A stretch of 64,000 bases of DNA from Taxillus chinensis (Eukaryota; Streptophyta; Magnoliopsida; Santalales; Loranthaceae), in the NCBI GenBank assembly GCA_023512835.1, contig CM042084.1:16688403-16752402 (forward strand), in the 5' to 3' direction. Below, one piece after another: positions 1-12,000 of this stretch (the first letter of the stretch is position 1; every line of letters begins with the position of its first letter). Position numbers and translations under genes: made by a program. The notes under the pieces are model-generated. The model worked only from the letters and a program-made list of their open reading frames with translations, had not been told where the DNA came from and did not search any database.

Positions 1-870
1 TCATAGTCATGGTTGGCTCAACTAAGGCTAATTTCATAGCATTTCAAATCGGTGGTGAGACACGAGAACAACCAGTCGTGTTTACAACAACTTACTACTT
101 TCTATTCATAAGGACACAGTGACAATTTTTAATATATCAAAATAAAACTATTAAGTTAAACTAAACCAGTTTTAATTTCAAAAAATAGGGAATTAAATCA
201 TTAAGTTAAAATTTTATAATCGCAATCAAAATTATAATTTATCGTTAGTGGCGCCGCTGCGGTAAAGAATTATAGACATCCCATCATGACTCGAATATTA
301 AATTTTCGTATTCATCATTCGGGCAAGATTTTAAAAGAAAGAAAATTCTTGGCGCAGGACACCCTCCCAACCATTGAATGAATATTAAAAAAATTTGCAA
401 AGCAAATAATGTCAATCCAACGTAGAAATGATGCCCTGCGATTTACCTGGACAACCTATAAAAACTTAAGACAAATAAACAATAAAAATCATACACATTT
501 ATTTAAGGTAATTAATTATTCGTTGTTTTACGTGTTTGTTGGGGCAAGACGTTATAAGAACTTGTGATAAAGTCTAGACGTGATGAATACTGCGTATTCA
601 AAAGTCTCTAGTCTTCTTTTGTTTCAGTTCATGGTTATCTCGTATATATATATGTAGGGGCAGGACTTTGGGAAATAGTAAAAGAAGACGTGATTTGATG
701 AAGATGACTTACTCTGTTTGATACCATAATGATTTGTTGAGGAAACAATTGAAAATATAAAAGAGACTAATAAATTTTAAGGTATTAATGATCAATAACG
801 CATGCAGTCTCGAATTTTTAATGGGAAATTTGTTCGGCGCACTAAATATTTATCCCAGGAAATAATACCC
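1..870. repeat. Segmental duplication block 1, copy A
   Basis: This block is closely similar to 22381-23245 in the same orientation, with small indels. It has no gene. It contains one copy of the RLP upstream module at about 521-603, although no RLP reading frame follows directly. The block probably continues left of the window. Positions 871-1557 diverge from the other copy, and no gene is seen there. Confidence 0.8.
521..603 (+). promoter_or_regulatory. RLP upstream module, copy 1 (orphan)
   Basis: The core reads cgtgtttgttggggca, then an 'aacttgtgat' block and a 'gacgtga.gaatactgcg' block. The same order occurs at about 6700, 7490, 8696, 22915 and 30466. Several of those copies lie a few hundred bases upstream of an RLP TATA box. 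This one has no gene behind it. A regulatory role is inferred from conservation and placement only. Confidence 0.45.
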
Positions 871-1557
871 GGATCACATCAAGAGCCACTCCTTTGCAGC
901 TCAGGAATGATATTTAATCAAATATCAATATGATCTAAAACTAATTAAGAATAGTAGACCATGAACAAAGAAACACCAGTAAAATTTATAGAATCCCATC
1001 AAATGATGTTACAAATTGTATTAAACTAATACATTTCATGGTTTAATAGCATACATCACCAGACATGAATAGAAAACCATGCTTTGTGAAAGGTATGATT
1101 AATTAGGGAGTGTAGAAAGTGTGATAGATAGCAGACTAATATCGTCTTTGAAAGTTAAGTGATGAACATCTGCGTATGCAAAGCATTTAGGTGCAAACAG
1201 CCTAACAAAGTATGAAGCACCCAGCCCATTTCCTTAAGTTTAGTTGGTTGGGTTTTGTACTCATTTATCCTCTTAATTTCGAAGTGTGAATATGAAAATT
1301 GATAGACTGAGAAAGAATCACAATAAAAACCCTGCCTTCACTTTCTTCACTTATCTTCACTTTCTTCTAAAACAAGGATCATAATCGTCTCCACAGACAT
1401 AAATACATTTTCAGAATAAACAATCAGCAGCAGCTGTTGAAAAATGAGTAGGACAAAAAAAGTGATACAAAAATCGCACAAGCAAGCAAGCAAAATCCAC
1501 AACTGAAACTACAGTTATTCACATAATAGAAACAAGATTGCTCAAACAATACAAATC

Positions 1558-2760
1558 TGAATATGTTTTGTAGAGTATGACTTCTATATATAGAATAGTA
1601 ATCACTTCAGTAATACATTGAAATCGGCCAGAGACAAACTAGCTAGCTCTATTTACCATTCAAATGAAGAAACATTTGATAACTAGCCTTCTTACATTAA
1701 AAAGGGATGATAAGATAACTAGAGAAAGGGGGGGCAGGAGATGAGTCTAGCTTTCAGAAATGTTATCTAGAGACAGCAAAGTCATAAAACAATGCTTTAA
1801 CTGTAGCGTAGACAAACCTTCAAAAATCTGGAGATAACTTCTGCTTCAGTTTCTAATATCTTCGGGTTAGGGTATATAGAGGAAGCACAACATATGCACT
1901 CACAAAGCACAGCATTCCCTATATTACTTGCAGAATTACACTTCCCGAATATGTCAATTAACGATATACACGTTTTCACTTGCCTGCTTGTCACCACTGC
2001 CCAGCATTGCAAGTATTTTTAAGCAGTTTGATGTGAAATATAAAATTAAAATTGCTCAGAAAACATAACCTGGTAACAAAAACCAAAGAAAACATAAATT
2101 ATTTTTTAATAATATTCTAATATTAATATTATAATATAAATCAAATGTTCCAATATAAATCATATATGTGTTCTAAAAGTGATATTTAAAAACACTAGTT
2201 TAAATTTGAAAATAAGTATTTAAAGAAAAATATAATGTTCAAAAAATAATCTTCTAATATTTGATTTATATTTAAATAATATATTGTAATATTTATGTTT
2301 GAATATTACTATTTAAATATTTTATTTTTAATTTTTTAAAAATATTTCACATGAATGACATTGACATGAATGATGAATGACATGAATGATGGGTCTGAGT
2401 ATTCTCCCCCCAAAAATCAATATTTATCAACAAATTCAAAATTTTGACATCCTCTTCAACTTGCATAGGAACTGCCAAGTGAACAAAAGGAGATCGGTGG
2501 ACTTAGAATTAATTGAAAATTGTTATGCAACAACAATATAACCATAACGTGACGGTGTCCCAAAATTAATTCTGCCACAACTGCTGTGAGTGTCACAAAA
2601 AACTATCTCAAGAAAGGGCGAGTGTCAAACTGCCACACCAACACCACAAATTTGTTGAAAGGCGATCCTAAAGCCTAATAATTTTAAGGACACAGTGACA
2701 GTTTTTAATATGTCAAAATGAAACCAATAAGTTAAAATTATATAATTACAAACCAAATTA
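1558..2760. repeat. Segmental duplication block 2, copy A
   Basis: This block resembles 28176-29530 in the same orientation with indels. It contains an AP-4 epsilon-like exon relic on the - strand (1818-2034) and AT-rich filler. In copy B, the space between blocks 1 and 2 is taken up by a 4.2-kb solo LTR and its flanks. Confidence 0.75.
1818..2034 (-). pseudogene. AP-4 complex subunit epsilon-like exon relic
   Basis: Read on the - strand, this stretch encodes a run close to plant AP-4 epsilon adaptin: a GSGDKQASENVY segment, then FGKCNSASNIGNAV and an SRFLK end. It stops at a donor-like AAG|GTTTGT at 1817-1818. AP-4 epsilon is a large subunit of the trans-Golgi AP-4 adaptor complex. An in-frame stop follows the VYIVN stretch and no other exon is present, so this is an isolated dead exon. 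The better-preserved copy lies at 28441-28893. The family call is from remembered conserved segments, not a search. The upstream exon limit is approximate. Confidence 0.6.
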
Positions 2761-2796
2761 ATTTTAAGTCCCACAACAGCAGGGCTTTTTAAATCA

Positions 2797-3140
2797 TGAG
2801 CCGAGCCTCTCTAGGTAGGGCCCGTCCTCACAAAGGACACACCTCCTGGAGCCTCGATAGTGTTGGTGGACGTCGGCTCTATCCCTTGTGGATTCCGGCG
2901 GGGCCTAATTTTTGGCGCCCCAATAAGGCACCGGGCCTTTCACCCCCACAACTAGGCTTTTCACCAGGAGCATTCCTGGAGTATGGATGTCCTTGCACTG
3001 TCGGTACCCAAGACACCAGGTGCTTGCACTCTATGGACGCGCGCCTTGGCGTAAGCGCCAGGTGAAGGGAGTTTCCTCGCCTCTGGTTTGCCTCTTGGCT
3101 TACCTTTGTTCTAATTTAGGAAAATTAAGAAAAACTTTAA
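2797..3140. mobile_element. GC-rich insertion of unknown class
   Basis: The matching duplicate at 29530-29565 lacks this stretch and passes straight from the 'cagcagggctttt' sequence to the 'aattaaatgcgattacg' sequence. The insert is much more GC-rich than its surroundings. It carries a short hairpin near 3050 (TGGCG, loop, CGCCA). Two overlapping reading frames of 89 and 60 codons have no recognisable product. It is probably transposon-derived, class unknown. Confidence 0.45.
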
Positions 3141-3480
3141 AAATTAGTTTAAATAAAATTTTTAATTAAATGCGATTACGATTTTTTTTAATTTAACTAT
3201 TTTTTTTAACTATATAGTCTAGTCTTCTTCTACGACTACGAGTAGTCGACTACGATCCACGCGGCCACACGTTCGATCGAGAGGACTCATCAGAGGAGGG
3301 GATCGACGGGTTGTTGGAATTGGGAATTGGGGTCGGCGGATCGCGCAAGAAGATTTAGAGTTGGCCGTTCCGTTCGTGGCTTCGTTTTCCATTTCTTCTT
3401 GAGTTCTTGTCTAATTTGTGCTTGAATCTTGAAGCAAAGGTAGGAAATTGATGTTAGTTTCTCTATTTCTCTTCAATCTT
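3141..3480. repeat. Segmental duplication block 3, copy A
   Basis: This block is similar to 29565-29875. The shared part holds a palindromic gtagtcgactac sequence and a stretch that looks like a 5' untranslated exon. In copy B it runs into a donor-like CTG|GTAAGT at about 29878. No coding exon is recognised in either copy. Confidence 0.55.
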
Positions 3481-3664
3481 CTATAAATTCTAATTAATTT
3501 TATGAAATGGATGATTTGGGGTTTAAAATGAAACGCATTTGCAGCAAAAACAATAGGGCAGATTTCTTTAATCTTTGTATTTTATTATGCTTATATACCC
3601 TTTCAAAGATGAGGCAAAGCTTGTTTACTGGCTCTGCCTCGATCCATCTTGTTATTCATGGTGC

Positions 3665-3985
3665 AGTTTGCAGTATCTCAATCTCTCCGATGGTTTGCTT
3701 GAGGGAACAATTCCACATCAGCTTGGGAATCTCTCTGGTTTGCAATATCTCAATCTCGGACATAACTTCGGTGAATTGAAGAGCAAGAGTCTCGGGTGGG
3801 TGTCAGGTATGTCTTCACTGCAGCACCTTGATTTGAGTGAAGCAGATCTTAGGGCAGCAAATGATTGGGTTCAGGCCACAAACACACTTCCCTCCTTACA
3901 ACGCCTACTCCTCTCATCCTGTTATCTCCTCAATCGGGAGACTCCCTCCCCACCCGCCCTTAACTTTTCGTCTCTTTCTGCACTT
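3665..3985 (+). pseudogene. RLP (EIX2-like) fragment, N-terminal LRRs only
   Basis: The reading frame within 3575-4009 encodes LRRs (LEGTIPHQLGNLSGLQYLNL) and the family-typical LGWVSGMSSLQHLDLS and NDWVQATNTLPSLQRL segments. It runs to SPPALNFSSLSAL, then breaks into unrelated sequence (CWNVAHI, stop). Signal peptide, LRRNT, the remaining LRRs and the TM segment are absent. It matches the corresponding part of the RLP at 30944 more closely than that at 9022, for example in HNFGELK. Both ends are truncated, so it is a dead fragment. Confidence 0.85.
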
Positions 3986-4027
3986 TGTTGGAATGTGGCT
4001 CATATATGATGTATGAGATTCACAGGC

Positions 4028-4200
4028 AAGGCTATAAATATAGAGCAGGGGGCGGCTACTTGCCTACTTCCTTCCGTAGCTCAGAAATTCACAAAACAAG
4101 CAAACAGCCTCTCCTTACCATAAAATTAATAATCAATATCACATGCGGGGGATCGTGAGTCTCAATACTCTCTACCATAACAATCGGGCCTTCTCCCACG
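4028..4200 (+). promoter_or_regulatory. Orphan RLP promoter and 5'UTR, copy P1
   Basis: TATA box TATAAATA lies at 4033-4040. It is followed by the 5'UTR signature shared with the RLPs (cacaaaacaagcaaacagcc) and 'gcgggggatc'. The position of the RLP start codon reads GTG instead of ATG. No RLP coding sequence follows. Confidence 0.7.
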
Positions 4201-5717
4201 CATTGGCGCTATCTTTGACAGAAAAGAGGTTAAGATCGCATTTATTCAATGGCATAAAAAAAGAACACGACATTGGCAATTACCATTAAAAAATGCACCC
4301 CCATGAATTAATTAATATATACAAGTAGGGGAATTAACAAACACCAAATTGGCAATTAGGATTTTTTTTTCTAAAAAAGTTTTTAAATGCACCCCCATCA
4401 ATTAATTAATATATACAAGTAGGTGGGGTATTAACAAATAATATAAAGAAAATTTTCCACATGGTAAAAAAATTGTTAATTGAAAAATGTTAAAAATTCC
4501 GAAGCAGTAAAAAAAATGTTGTCTTAGATTTAATGGATACAAGTACAACCTAATTAACTATTGAGATTTATAATTTAGAATTATCTAACCGTGCGATTGA
4601 TTAATAAGATCTCATGTTCATCCTACTCATAGCTAATTTGTTTTGGGGTGGAAGTTATAAAATTTAACATGGTATTAACAGGTGTGTTGCACGTTAATAT
4701 TATCTGTGTTTGACGTTCTTAAGTTGAACATATCAAATAATTGTTTGGTGGGGAAAACTCTAAATGCGGTGGATATGCATATGCCATAAAGATTAGTTAT
4801 GACCATGTGTTTGCCATCTAATATGAATCTCTCTTGTCCTTAATTTTTTTAAATTTGTTGCAATGAAAATTTACAAAATAACTATACATATAGTTTACAC
4901 ACGCAAAGTTACTATTTATAATGGTTAAACGGCCCTTGGCGTATTTGGTATAATGTTATTATTTTTGAAAATGAGGTTATTTTTAAAAATTATGGGTCCA
5001 ATAAATTTAAAAGTATTTATGAGTGATGCAAATTTATCTGGGGTTATAATTTTTTAAAAACAAACGTGTTTGTTTTTTTTGGAACCTGGAAATTCTTGTG
5101 GAAATCAAAAAGGAAATAGGAAATCATCAATTGTTGGGGAAGGCTCTTTATTTTATCTTTATATGCCGAGAATGTTTTATTTATTTTATCATTTCAACTC
5201 TAATATTTTTTTTATTTTATTTTTTTTATTTTAATTAAAATAATATTTTTAAATTTATTTTAATTTTTTTTATCTCTATTTATTAATACATGTGAAGAGA
5301 ATGAAGAGTGAGGAGAGATAAAAAATTATAATATTAAATAAAGAGTGACTTTATCATTTTTCATAAATAAAAAATTAATATAATATTATTTGGCTCTTTA
5401 TTTGTTGATATACAAAGTCGGTTAGAGTTGCTTTTATTTATTTGTGAAGAGTAATTATATATTATATAATATTATTTTTATCTCTTTTCACATTTATTTT
5501 TAATAAAAGAATAAAAAAAGTTAAAATAAAAAAAAATAGTGTTAGAGTTAAAATTATAAAATGACTATTCAGACGTGAAAATTCTCAACATATAGGGAAA
5601 AAAAATAGTATTGGAGATGTACTTATTTCTTATAATTTATTTATCTCAGCTTTCTATATCTCCTTCCCTATCTTTATTATTTAAAATAATAATTTTTAAT
5701 TATTATTATTACTTTGT

Positions 5718-5786
<69 letters not shown>

Positions 5787-6660
5787 GCATGTTTTGGTGG
5801 ATTTGAATTGGCCTAATTAATTTTTTTTGCTTTCTTTTGTTTCCCATGATTAATTTTTTTTGCTTATTTTTGGTTTATATATATAATTTTGTATTTCAAT
5901 GTATAGCATCGGCTAGTTCAATTTAAATGGAAATATCGGTTGCATTGAGATATTAAACTTCCAGCTATTCATAAATGCTTAGGAGATACATCACTATTAT
6001 TTCGGGTATCTAGGACACAAATTGAAGTTTAAGGAGCACTGATTCTCCCTTATTTGTAATAAACTAGTTGCCTAACTTGTTATAAAAACAAGTGATACAC
6101 GATATTGTATAAAAGTTGATGAATATTAATAACAAATATACAAACTATTGTATGATTGAGTTTGTTGGGATGACTTTATCCCTCATGCATCTTTCAATTT
6201 GGAAAAACCAAGGTTATATATAACAAGAGAACAGTCTTTGAAATGTCATAACTGATCATTTGAATGGAGTATCTTTTAAGTTGGATTAATTGTACTAAGG
6301 TAGTGTTTGCTTTAGTTTCATGACGCCTACCTGTAGTAATTTGATTTGGTTCACCATGTCACATAAATTTTTTGTGGCTTGGATAGCTTGTAGCTTATAA
6401 CTCACTTAAATCTAGCAAGATAATTTCGCCCATAATTCCCCTTCGTCTTCCTTTTTCTTTTTTTATAACATAAATAGATTTGTGTTAGAACCTGTGATGT
6501 GCATTGCAGAAGAAGAAGAATAAAGAGCCCAACGACGAACTGTACTTTATTAATTGCTTGACTTGTGTTAATAAACGAGTACTTACTCCGTCATTATTTT
6601 TTTATTTGTATTTTTAAGAGACATTTTAGTGATTTCGAGTATCCAGACGTGATATACTCC
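4201..6660. other. AT-rich intergenic stretch, no gene
   Basis: No coding region can be supported. Two direct repeats of about 50 bp lie at about 4294-4345 and 4385-4440 ('gcaccccca', then 'attaattaatatatacaagtagg'). The part 4855-5600 is a diverged relative of 43130-43700. A CT/AT microsatellite lies at 5719-5779. Confidence 0.6.
5719..5779. repeat. (CT)n(AT)n microsatellite
   Basis: A run of about ten CT units passes directly into about twenty AT units. It gives rise to a spurious 69-codon frame. Confidence 0.95.
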
Positions 6661-6699
6661 ATAAAGAATTCATAAAGAACTTGCGATATAAAGAACTTC

Positions 6700-7198
6700 A
6701 CATTTTCCGTGTTTGTTGGGGCAGGACTTCGTAAAGAACTTGTGATCTACTGATACTCCAGACGTGACGAATACTGCGGATTCAAGAATTAAATGTGAGG
6801 TTGTGAAAGGAAAAAAAATTCTGGTCTTTGTTTGGAAAATAATAAAAGAAGGCACGTGACATGATGAAGACGTCTTACAATTGTTATCCCGTTAAATTAA
6901 TGGGGGCAGCGCTTTTAGCAAGCCAAGGCACATTATTTCTTATTTTGTGAAGTCATACCGTTATGTTTACATTTTACTCACTCAGTCACTCGATCCCTTT
7001 GGTTTGGTAGTTGAATTTGTTGGATGCATGCGGTGGAAAGAAAATAAAACGTTAATTATTAGAAGATTAATGGTCTCCAAATTCACATGCAAGCTAAGTA
7101 AGGCTATAAATATAGAGGTTAATGGTCTCCTTGTCATAGGACCATATATAGCTCAAAAATTTCACAAAACAAGCAAACAGCCTTTCCTTACCATATGA
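6700..7198 (+). promoter_or_regulatory. RLP promoter region, copy P2
   Basis: The upstream module lies at about 6700-6785. It is followed by a CACGTG G-box at 6853-6858, a palindromic aagacgtctt at 6867-6876, a TATA box at 7105-7112 and the shared 5'UTR. It leads into a truncated RLP start at 7199. The ACGT-core sites would suit bZIP factors; that is inference. Confidence 0.6.
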
Positions 7199-7390
7199 TT
7201 GGTTAGTAATCAATCTCTCATGATGCGGGGGATCATGGGCATCAATAATAGTGTACTTCTTTTCTTATTGGTCCTTGCCATATCCACTGCTTCTTCTTCT
7301 CTCCCCTTTTGCATTCCCATGGAGAGGGAAGCCCTACTCAAATTCAAGAGTGATTTTAAACAATTCATTAAAATCAAATATAGATGTTAA
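7199..7390 (+). pseudogene. RLP N-terminal fragment (signal peptide plus first helix)
   Basis: The frame encodes a signal peptide (core SVLLFLLVLAISTASSS) and the first residues of the LRRNT domain (REALLKFKSDF). It then leaves RLP homology and stops. The same N-terminus is intact at 9022. Everything from the LRRNT cysteines onward is missing. The P2 promoter just upstream is largely intact, so a short secreted peptide could in principle be made, but this is most simply a truncated pseudogene. Sequence after the break, including the phrase 'acaattcattaaaatcaaatatag', recurs near 8214. Confidence 0.8.
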
Positions 7391-7489
7391 GCTTAGAATA
7401 ATTAACATAAATAAATAAATACACCCCCTAAAAAACAAAATACAACCATTAATTATTTCCGATGGCAAATGCAAGTGGGACCGAATGAT

Positions 7490-7960
7490 TTTTCCGTGTT
7501 TGTTGGGCCACTTCATAAAGTTGTGACGAATACTGCGGATTCAAGACGACGCGAAAGAAAAAAAAAGTCTGGTCTTTGTTTGGAAAATAATAAATGACGA
7601 CGTGACACGAGGAAGACGTTTTAGCAAGCCAAAGGCACACATTATTTCTGATTTTGGTGAAGTCATGTTTACCCTTATGTATACATTTTTACTCACTTGG
7701 TTGTTGAATTGAATGTGTTGGATGCCTGCGGTGGAAAGAAATTAAAAAGTTAATTATTCGAAGATTAATGGTCTCCAATCTCACATGCAAGCTAAGAAAA
7801 TAAGTAGATCGCGGACTACGACTACTTCCCTCCATAGCACAAACATTTTATAAAACAAGCAAACAGCCTTCCCTTGCCATAGATTAATAATCAATCTGTC
7901 GTGCGGGGGATCATGAGTCTCAATAATAGTATACCTCTGCTCTTATAGTCTCAATGGAAA
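7490..7960 (+). promoter_or_regulatory. Decayed RLP promoter and start region, copy P3
   Basis: An internally deleted upstream module lies at 7490-7547. The block before the TATA site is present but the TATA box itself is lost (aagctaagaaaataag). The 5'UTR block and 'gcgggggatcatgagtctcaataatag' follow at about 7855-7930. The reading frame stops within a few codons (gctcttatag). No RLP body follows. The stretch 7961-8690 is AT-rich with no gene. Confidence 0.65.
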
Positions 7961-8695
7961 TTATTTCCATATATCAAAAATTCACGTTACACAAATTCAT
8001 GGATTTGAAGTTTCAAGACAATATGGAAATAACTCCTCCAGTGATCACTAATTTTCAAAATATGAAATCTAAATTAAATATATATAAAAAAATTATTTGT
8101 GATTTTTGTTGTTGTTGTTGTTGTGATTATTTATAAATTACCCGTGATTTGACATGCATTCAAAATTGAGATGTATACGAAGACAAATGCAAGTGGGACC
8201 GAATGATTTTAAGCAATTCATTAAAATCAAATATAGGAATTAAGCTTTAGAATAATTTAAAAAAAAATACATCCACCAAAATCAGGAAGTGGAACCGAAT
8301 GATTAATATTTTTAATTCACGTGAAATTATAAAAATATTCTCAAAAAAATAAATTTTTAATAATTTTTGAATATTAATATTAGAATATAAGTAAAATGTT
8401 CGAAAATTATTTTTTAAATATTATATTTATATTTTAAAAATTATATTGAATATTTAAAAATTTTATCATCATTTATTTGAAAATAAGTATTTAAAACAAT
8501 CAAAACATAATCTTAAAACAATTAATTTAGGTTTAAATAATATTATATAATATTTCTGTTTCAATACTAATATTTTAACATTATAATCGTGTTGGAATAT
8601 TTTTTATTATTATTATTTTTAAGAGACATTTTAGTCATTTGGAGTAATCCAAACGTGATATACTCCTCACAAAGAACTTGTTATATAAAGAACTT

Positions 8696-9021
8696 CAGAT
8701 TTTCCGTGTTTGTTGGGGCAGGACTTCACATGATCCAGACTGCGCATTCAAAAAAGGTGAGGACGTGAAAGAAAAAAAAGTGTGGTCGGAAAATAATAAA
8801 AGACGACGTGACACGATGAAGACGTTGTTCACCTTGGGTTTGGTTGTTGAATTTGTTGGATGCATGCGGTGGAAAGAAAATAATTAAAAAGTTAATTATT
8901 AAATTAATGGTCTCCAAATTCACCTGCTAGTAAGGCAAGGCTATAAATATAGAGGCGGCCGGCTACTTCCTTTCATGGTCTCCAAATTTCACAAAACAAG
9001 CAAACAGCCTTTCCTTACCAC
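8696..9021 (+). promoter_or_regulatory. Promoter of the main RLP gene, copy P4
   Basis: The upstream module is at 8696-8755 and an ACGT-core region (gacgacgtgacacgatgaagacg) at about 8802-8824. The TATA box TATAAATA lies at 8942-8949, about 70 bases before the start codon. The 5'UTR contains the shared 'cacaaaacaagcaaacagcc'. Confidence 0.65.
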
Positions 9022-12000
9022 ATGATACGGGGGATCATGGGCATCAATAATAGTGTGCTTCTTTTCTTATTGGTCCTTGCCATATCCACCGCTTCTTCTT
9101 CTCTCGCCCTTTGCATTCCCAGGGAGAGGGAAGCCCTACGGAAATTCAAGAGTCACCTCACCGATCCCTCCAACAAACTCTCCTCGTGGGTGGAGGACCC
9201 ACATGGCGCCGACTGCTGCCTGTGGGATGGCGTTGCCTGTCACAACTCCACCGGTCACGTTCTTCGCCTCCGCCTTCCCCCTATGACAAGCTATTGCGAC
9301 ATGAATAAGATGACGGCGTTGGGAGGTGAGCTCAATCCTTCACTCCTCGACTTAAAGCATCTTACCCATTTGGACCTCAGTGGCAACTGCTTCGGTGGGA
9401 ATCGAATCCCCTCTTTTTTTGGTTCTTTGAAAAATTTAAGATATCTAAACCTTTCCGGTGGGAGCTTTCGGGGAACAATCCCACATGAACTTGGGAATCT
9501 CTCCGGTTTGAAATATCTCGATCTCGGACTTAACATCGGGCAATTGAAGAGCAAGAGTCTCGGGTGGGTGTCAGGTATGTCTTCACTGCAGCACCTTGAT
9601 TTGAGTTGGACAAATCTTAGCGCAGCAAATGATTGGGTTCAGGCCACAAGCACACTTCCCTCCTTACACCGCCTACTCCTCAGACTCTGTTTTCTCCTCA
9701 ATCGGGAAACTCCCTCCCCACCCCCCCCTTAACTTTTCGTCTCTTTCCGCCCTCGATCTTTCCGACAATTCCTTTTCTTCAATACCTGAATGGATTTTTA
9801 GTAGACTGCCTGGCCTCACTTCCCTTTCTCTATCTTCCAATAGTTTCACGGGTCCGATCCCAGTCGGTCTCTGGAACTTGACCCGTCTTAGAGTCCTTGA
9901 TCTGTCTCAAAATAGTTTCACGTGTCCGATCCCAGTCGGTCTCCGGAACATGACCCGTCTTACAGACCTTGATCTGTCTGACAATCTATTTAATTGCAGC
10001 ATTCCCCATCGGCTGTTTGAATTTGGTTGCAACCTTTCGGACATCATTGACCACCTCAGCAACCTAAAAAAATTGACTCGCCTTGTCCTGTCAGATAACT
10101 CATTGTCTGGCCTCATCCCCGAGTTCATTGGAAATTTACCGTCTTTGAAAGAACTATATCTCAACTATAATCAACTCCATGGCCCCATTCCAGACTCCAT
10201 TGGTAATTTATCTTCGTTACAAGTACTGAATTTGTGGCTTAACAATTTGAATGGGCCCATCCCCGAGTCCATTAGCATTTTATCATCTTTGAAAGAACTA
10301 GATCTAAGCTATAATGAACTCCATGGCCCCATTCCAGACTTCATTGGTAATTTATCTTCGTTAGAAGTACTGAATTTGGAGGTTAGCGAATTGAATGGCC
10401 CCATCCCCGAGTCCATTGGCATTTTATCATCTTTGAAAGAACTACATCTCAGATATAATGAACTCCATGGCCCCATCCCAGAGTCCATTGGTAATTTATT
10501 ATTTTTGAAAATGCTTGATCTCGGCCAGAATGAACTCCATGGCCCCATCCCAGAGTCTATAGGAAACTTGAAGTGGTTGAGAAAATTAGATGTTGAATTT
10601 AACCAATTGAATGGTCCCATCCCAGAGTCCATAGGCGGAATGTCCTCATTAGAATACTTTCGGGTGGGAGACAATAAATTTAATGGCACTTTTCCTACAT
10701 TTTTTGGACAACTTGTAAACCTCGTAGAAATAAGCACCTACGGCAATTCAATGAAGGGAGTTGTTACCGAACTCCACTTTGCCCATCTCACCAAGTTGAC
10801 AACTTTAGATGCCGGTGGAAACGAATTGAGTTTGAATGTAAGTTCAAAATGGCTTCCTCCTTTCCAGCTCATGCTTCTTCGTCTAGATTTTTGGCGCATA
10901 GGACCTCTGTTCCCATCATGGCTTCAATCTCAGAAGTCCTTGATAGAACTGCGAATGTCTAATGTAGGAATATCGAGCTCAATTCCCAATTGGTTTTGGA
11001 TCTCTCTTCCTCAATGCTACTATTATAATCTCTCTCACAATCAAATCCATGGACACCTAAAAAATCTTCCATCCTTTATGCCTTCCAACGGAGAGAGTGT
11101 CATTGACCTGTCTTCCAACCAACTAGGTGGTGTTCTACCTCCATTTCCTTTGGATCTAGTTGGATTAGATATCTCTAATAATTCATTTTCTGGTTCCATT
11201 TCAAACTTTCTATGCCACAAACCACATGTGTTCAAGTCTTTGATATACCTTAACCTTCGAGGCAATCATTTATCCGGAAAAATTCCTGATTGTTGGATGA
11301 GTTGGACCAATTTGCAGATTTTAAACCTTGAATGTAATAAATTTGTGGGTAATATTCCAAGTTCCATTGGACATATTGAAGTGCTTCAGTCTTTGCATTT
11401 ACGCAAGAACCATCTTCGAGGAGAAATTCCGACTTCTCTTATGAATTGTACAATGCTAAAGATTGTCAACCTTGGAGAAAATAATCTTGAGGGTAACATT
11501 CCAAGATTGTTTGGGGAGAGGCTTGCACTCATGAATATACTTATACTTCGCTCAAACAAGTTTCATGGTCAAATTCCGAATCATTTGTGTTTGCTGAAGC
11601 ATCTTCAATTATTAGATCTTGCTCATAATAACCTCTTCGGCACTATTCCAAGATGCTTCAATAACTTTACAGCCATGATTGTTGCCCCAAACTCAAGTTT
11701 ATCAGCTCATATAGCGCTCGTTAACTCATCAACAATTGATCCAATCACAGAGGATGCATTTGTGTTCACAAAGGGAAATGGATGGGTATACACTAGCAAT
11801 CTTGGACTCATGACAGCAATGGATCTTTCAAACAATAATTTAACAGGATTCATTCCAATTGAATTAATGAGTCTTGCAGGCTTGCGATCCTTAAACCTAT
11901 CAAACAATTTTTTGGTTGGACAGATTCCCCATGATATTGGCTCAATGAGAGTGATAGAATCTATCGATGTCTCGGGAAATGAAATTTCAGGCCAAATTCC

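Noticed and set aside
10309..10737. A 142-codon - strand frame
   Set aside because: Periodic shadow of the 72-bp LRR repeats on the other strand.
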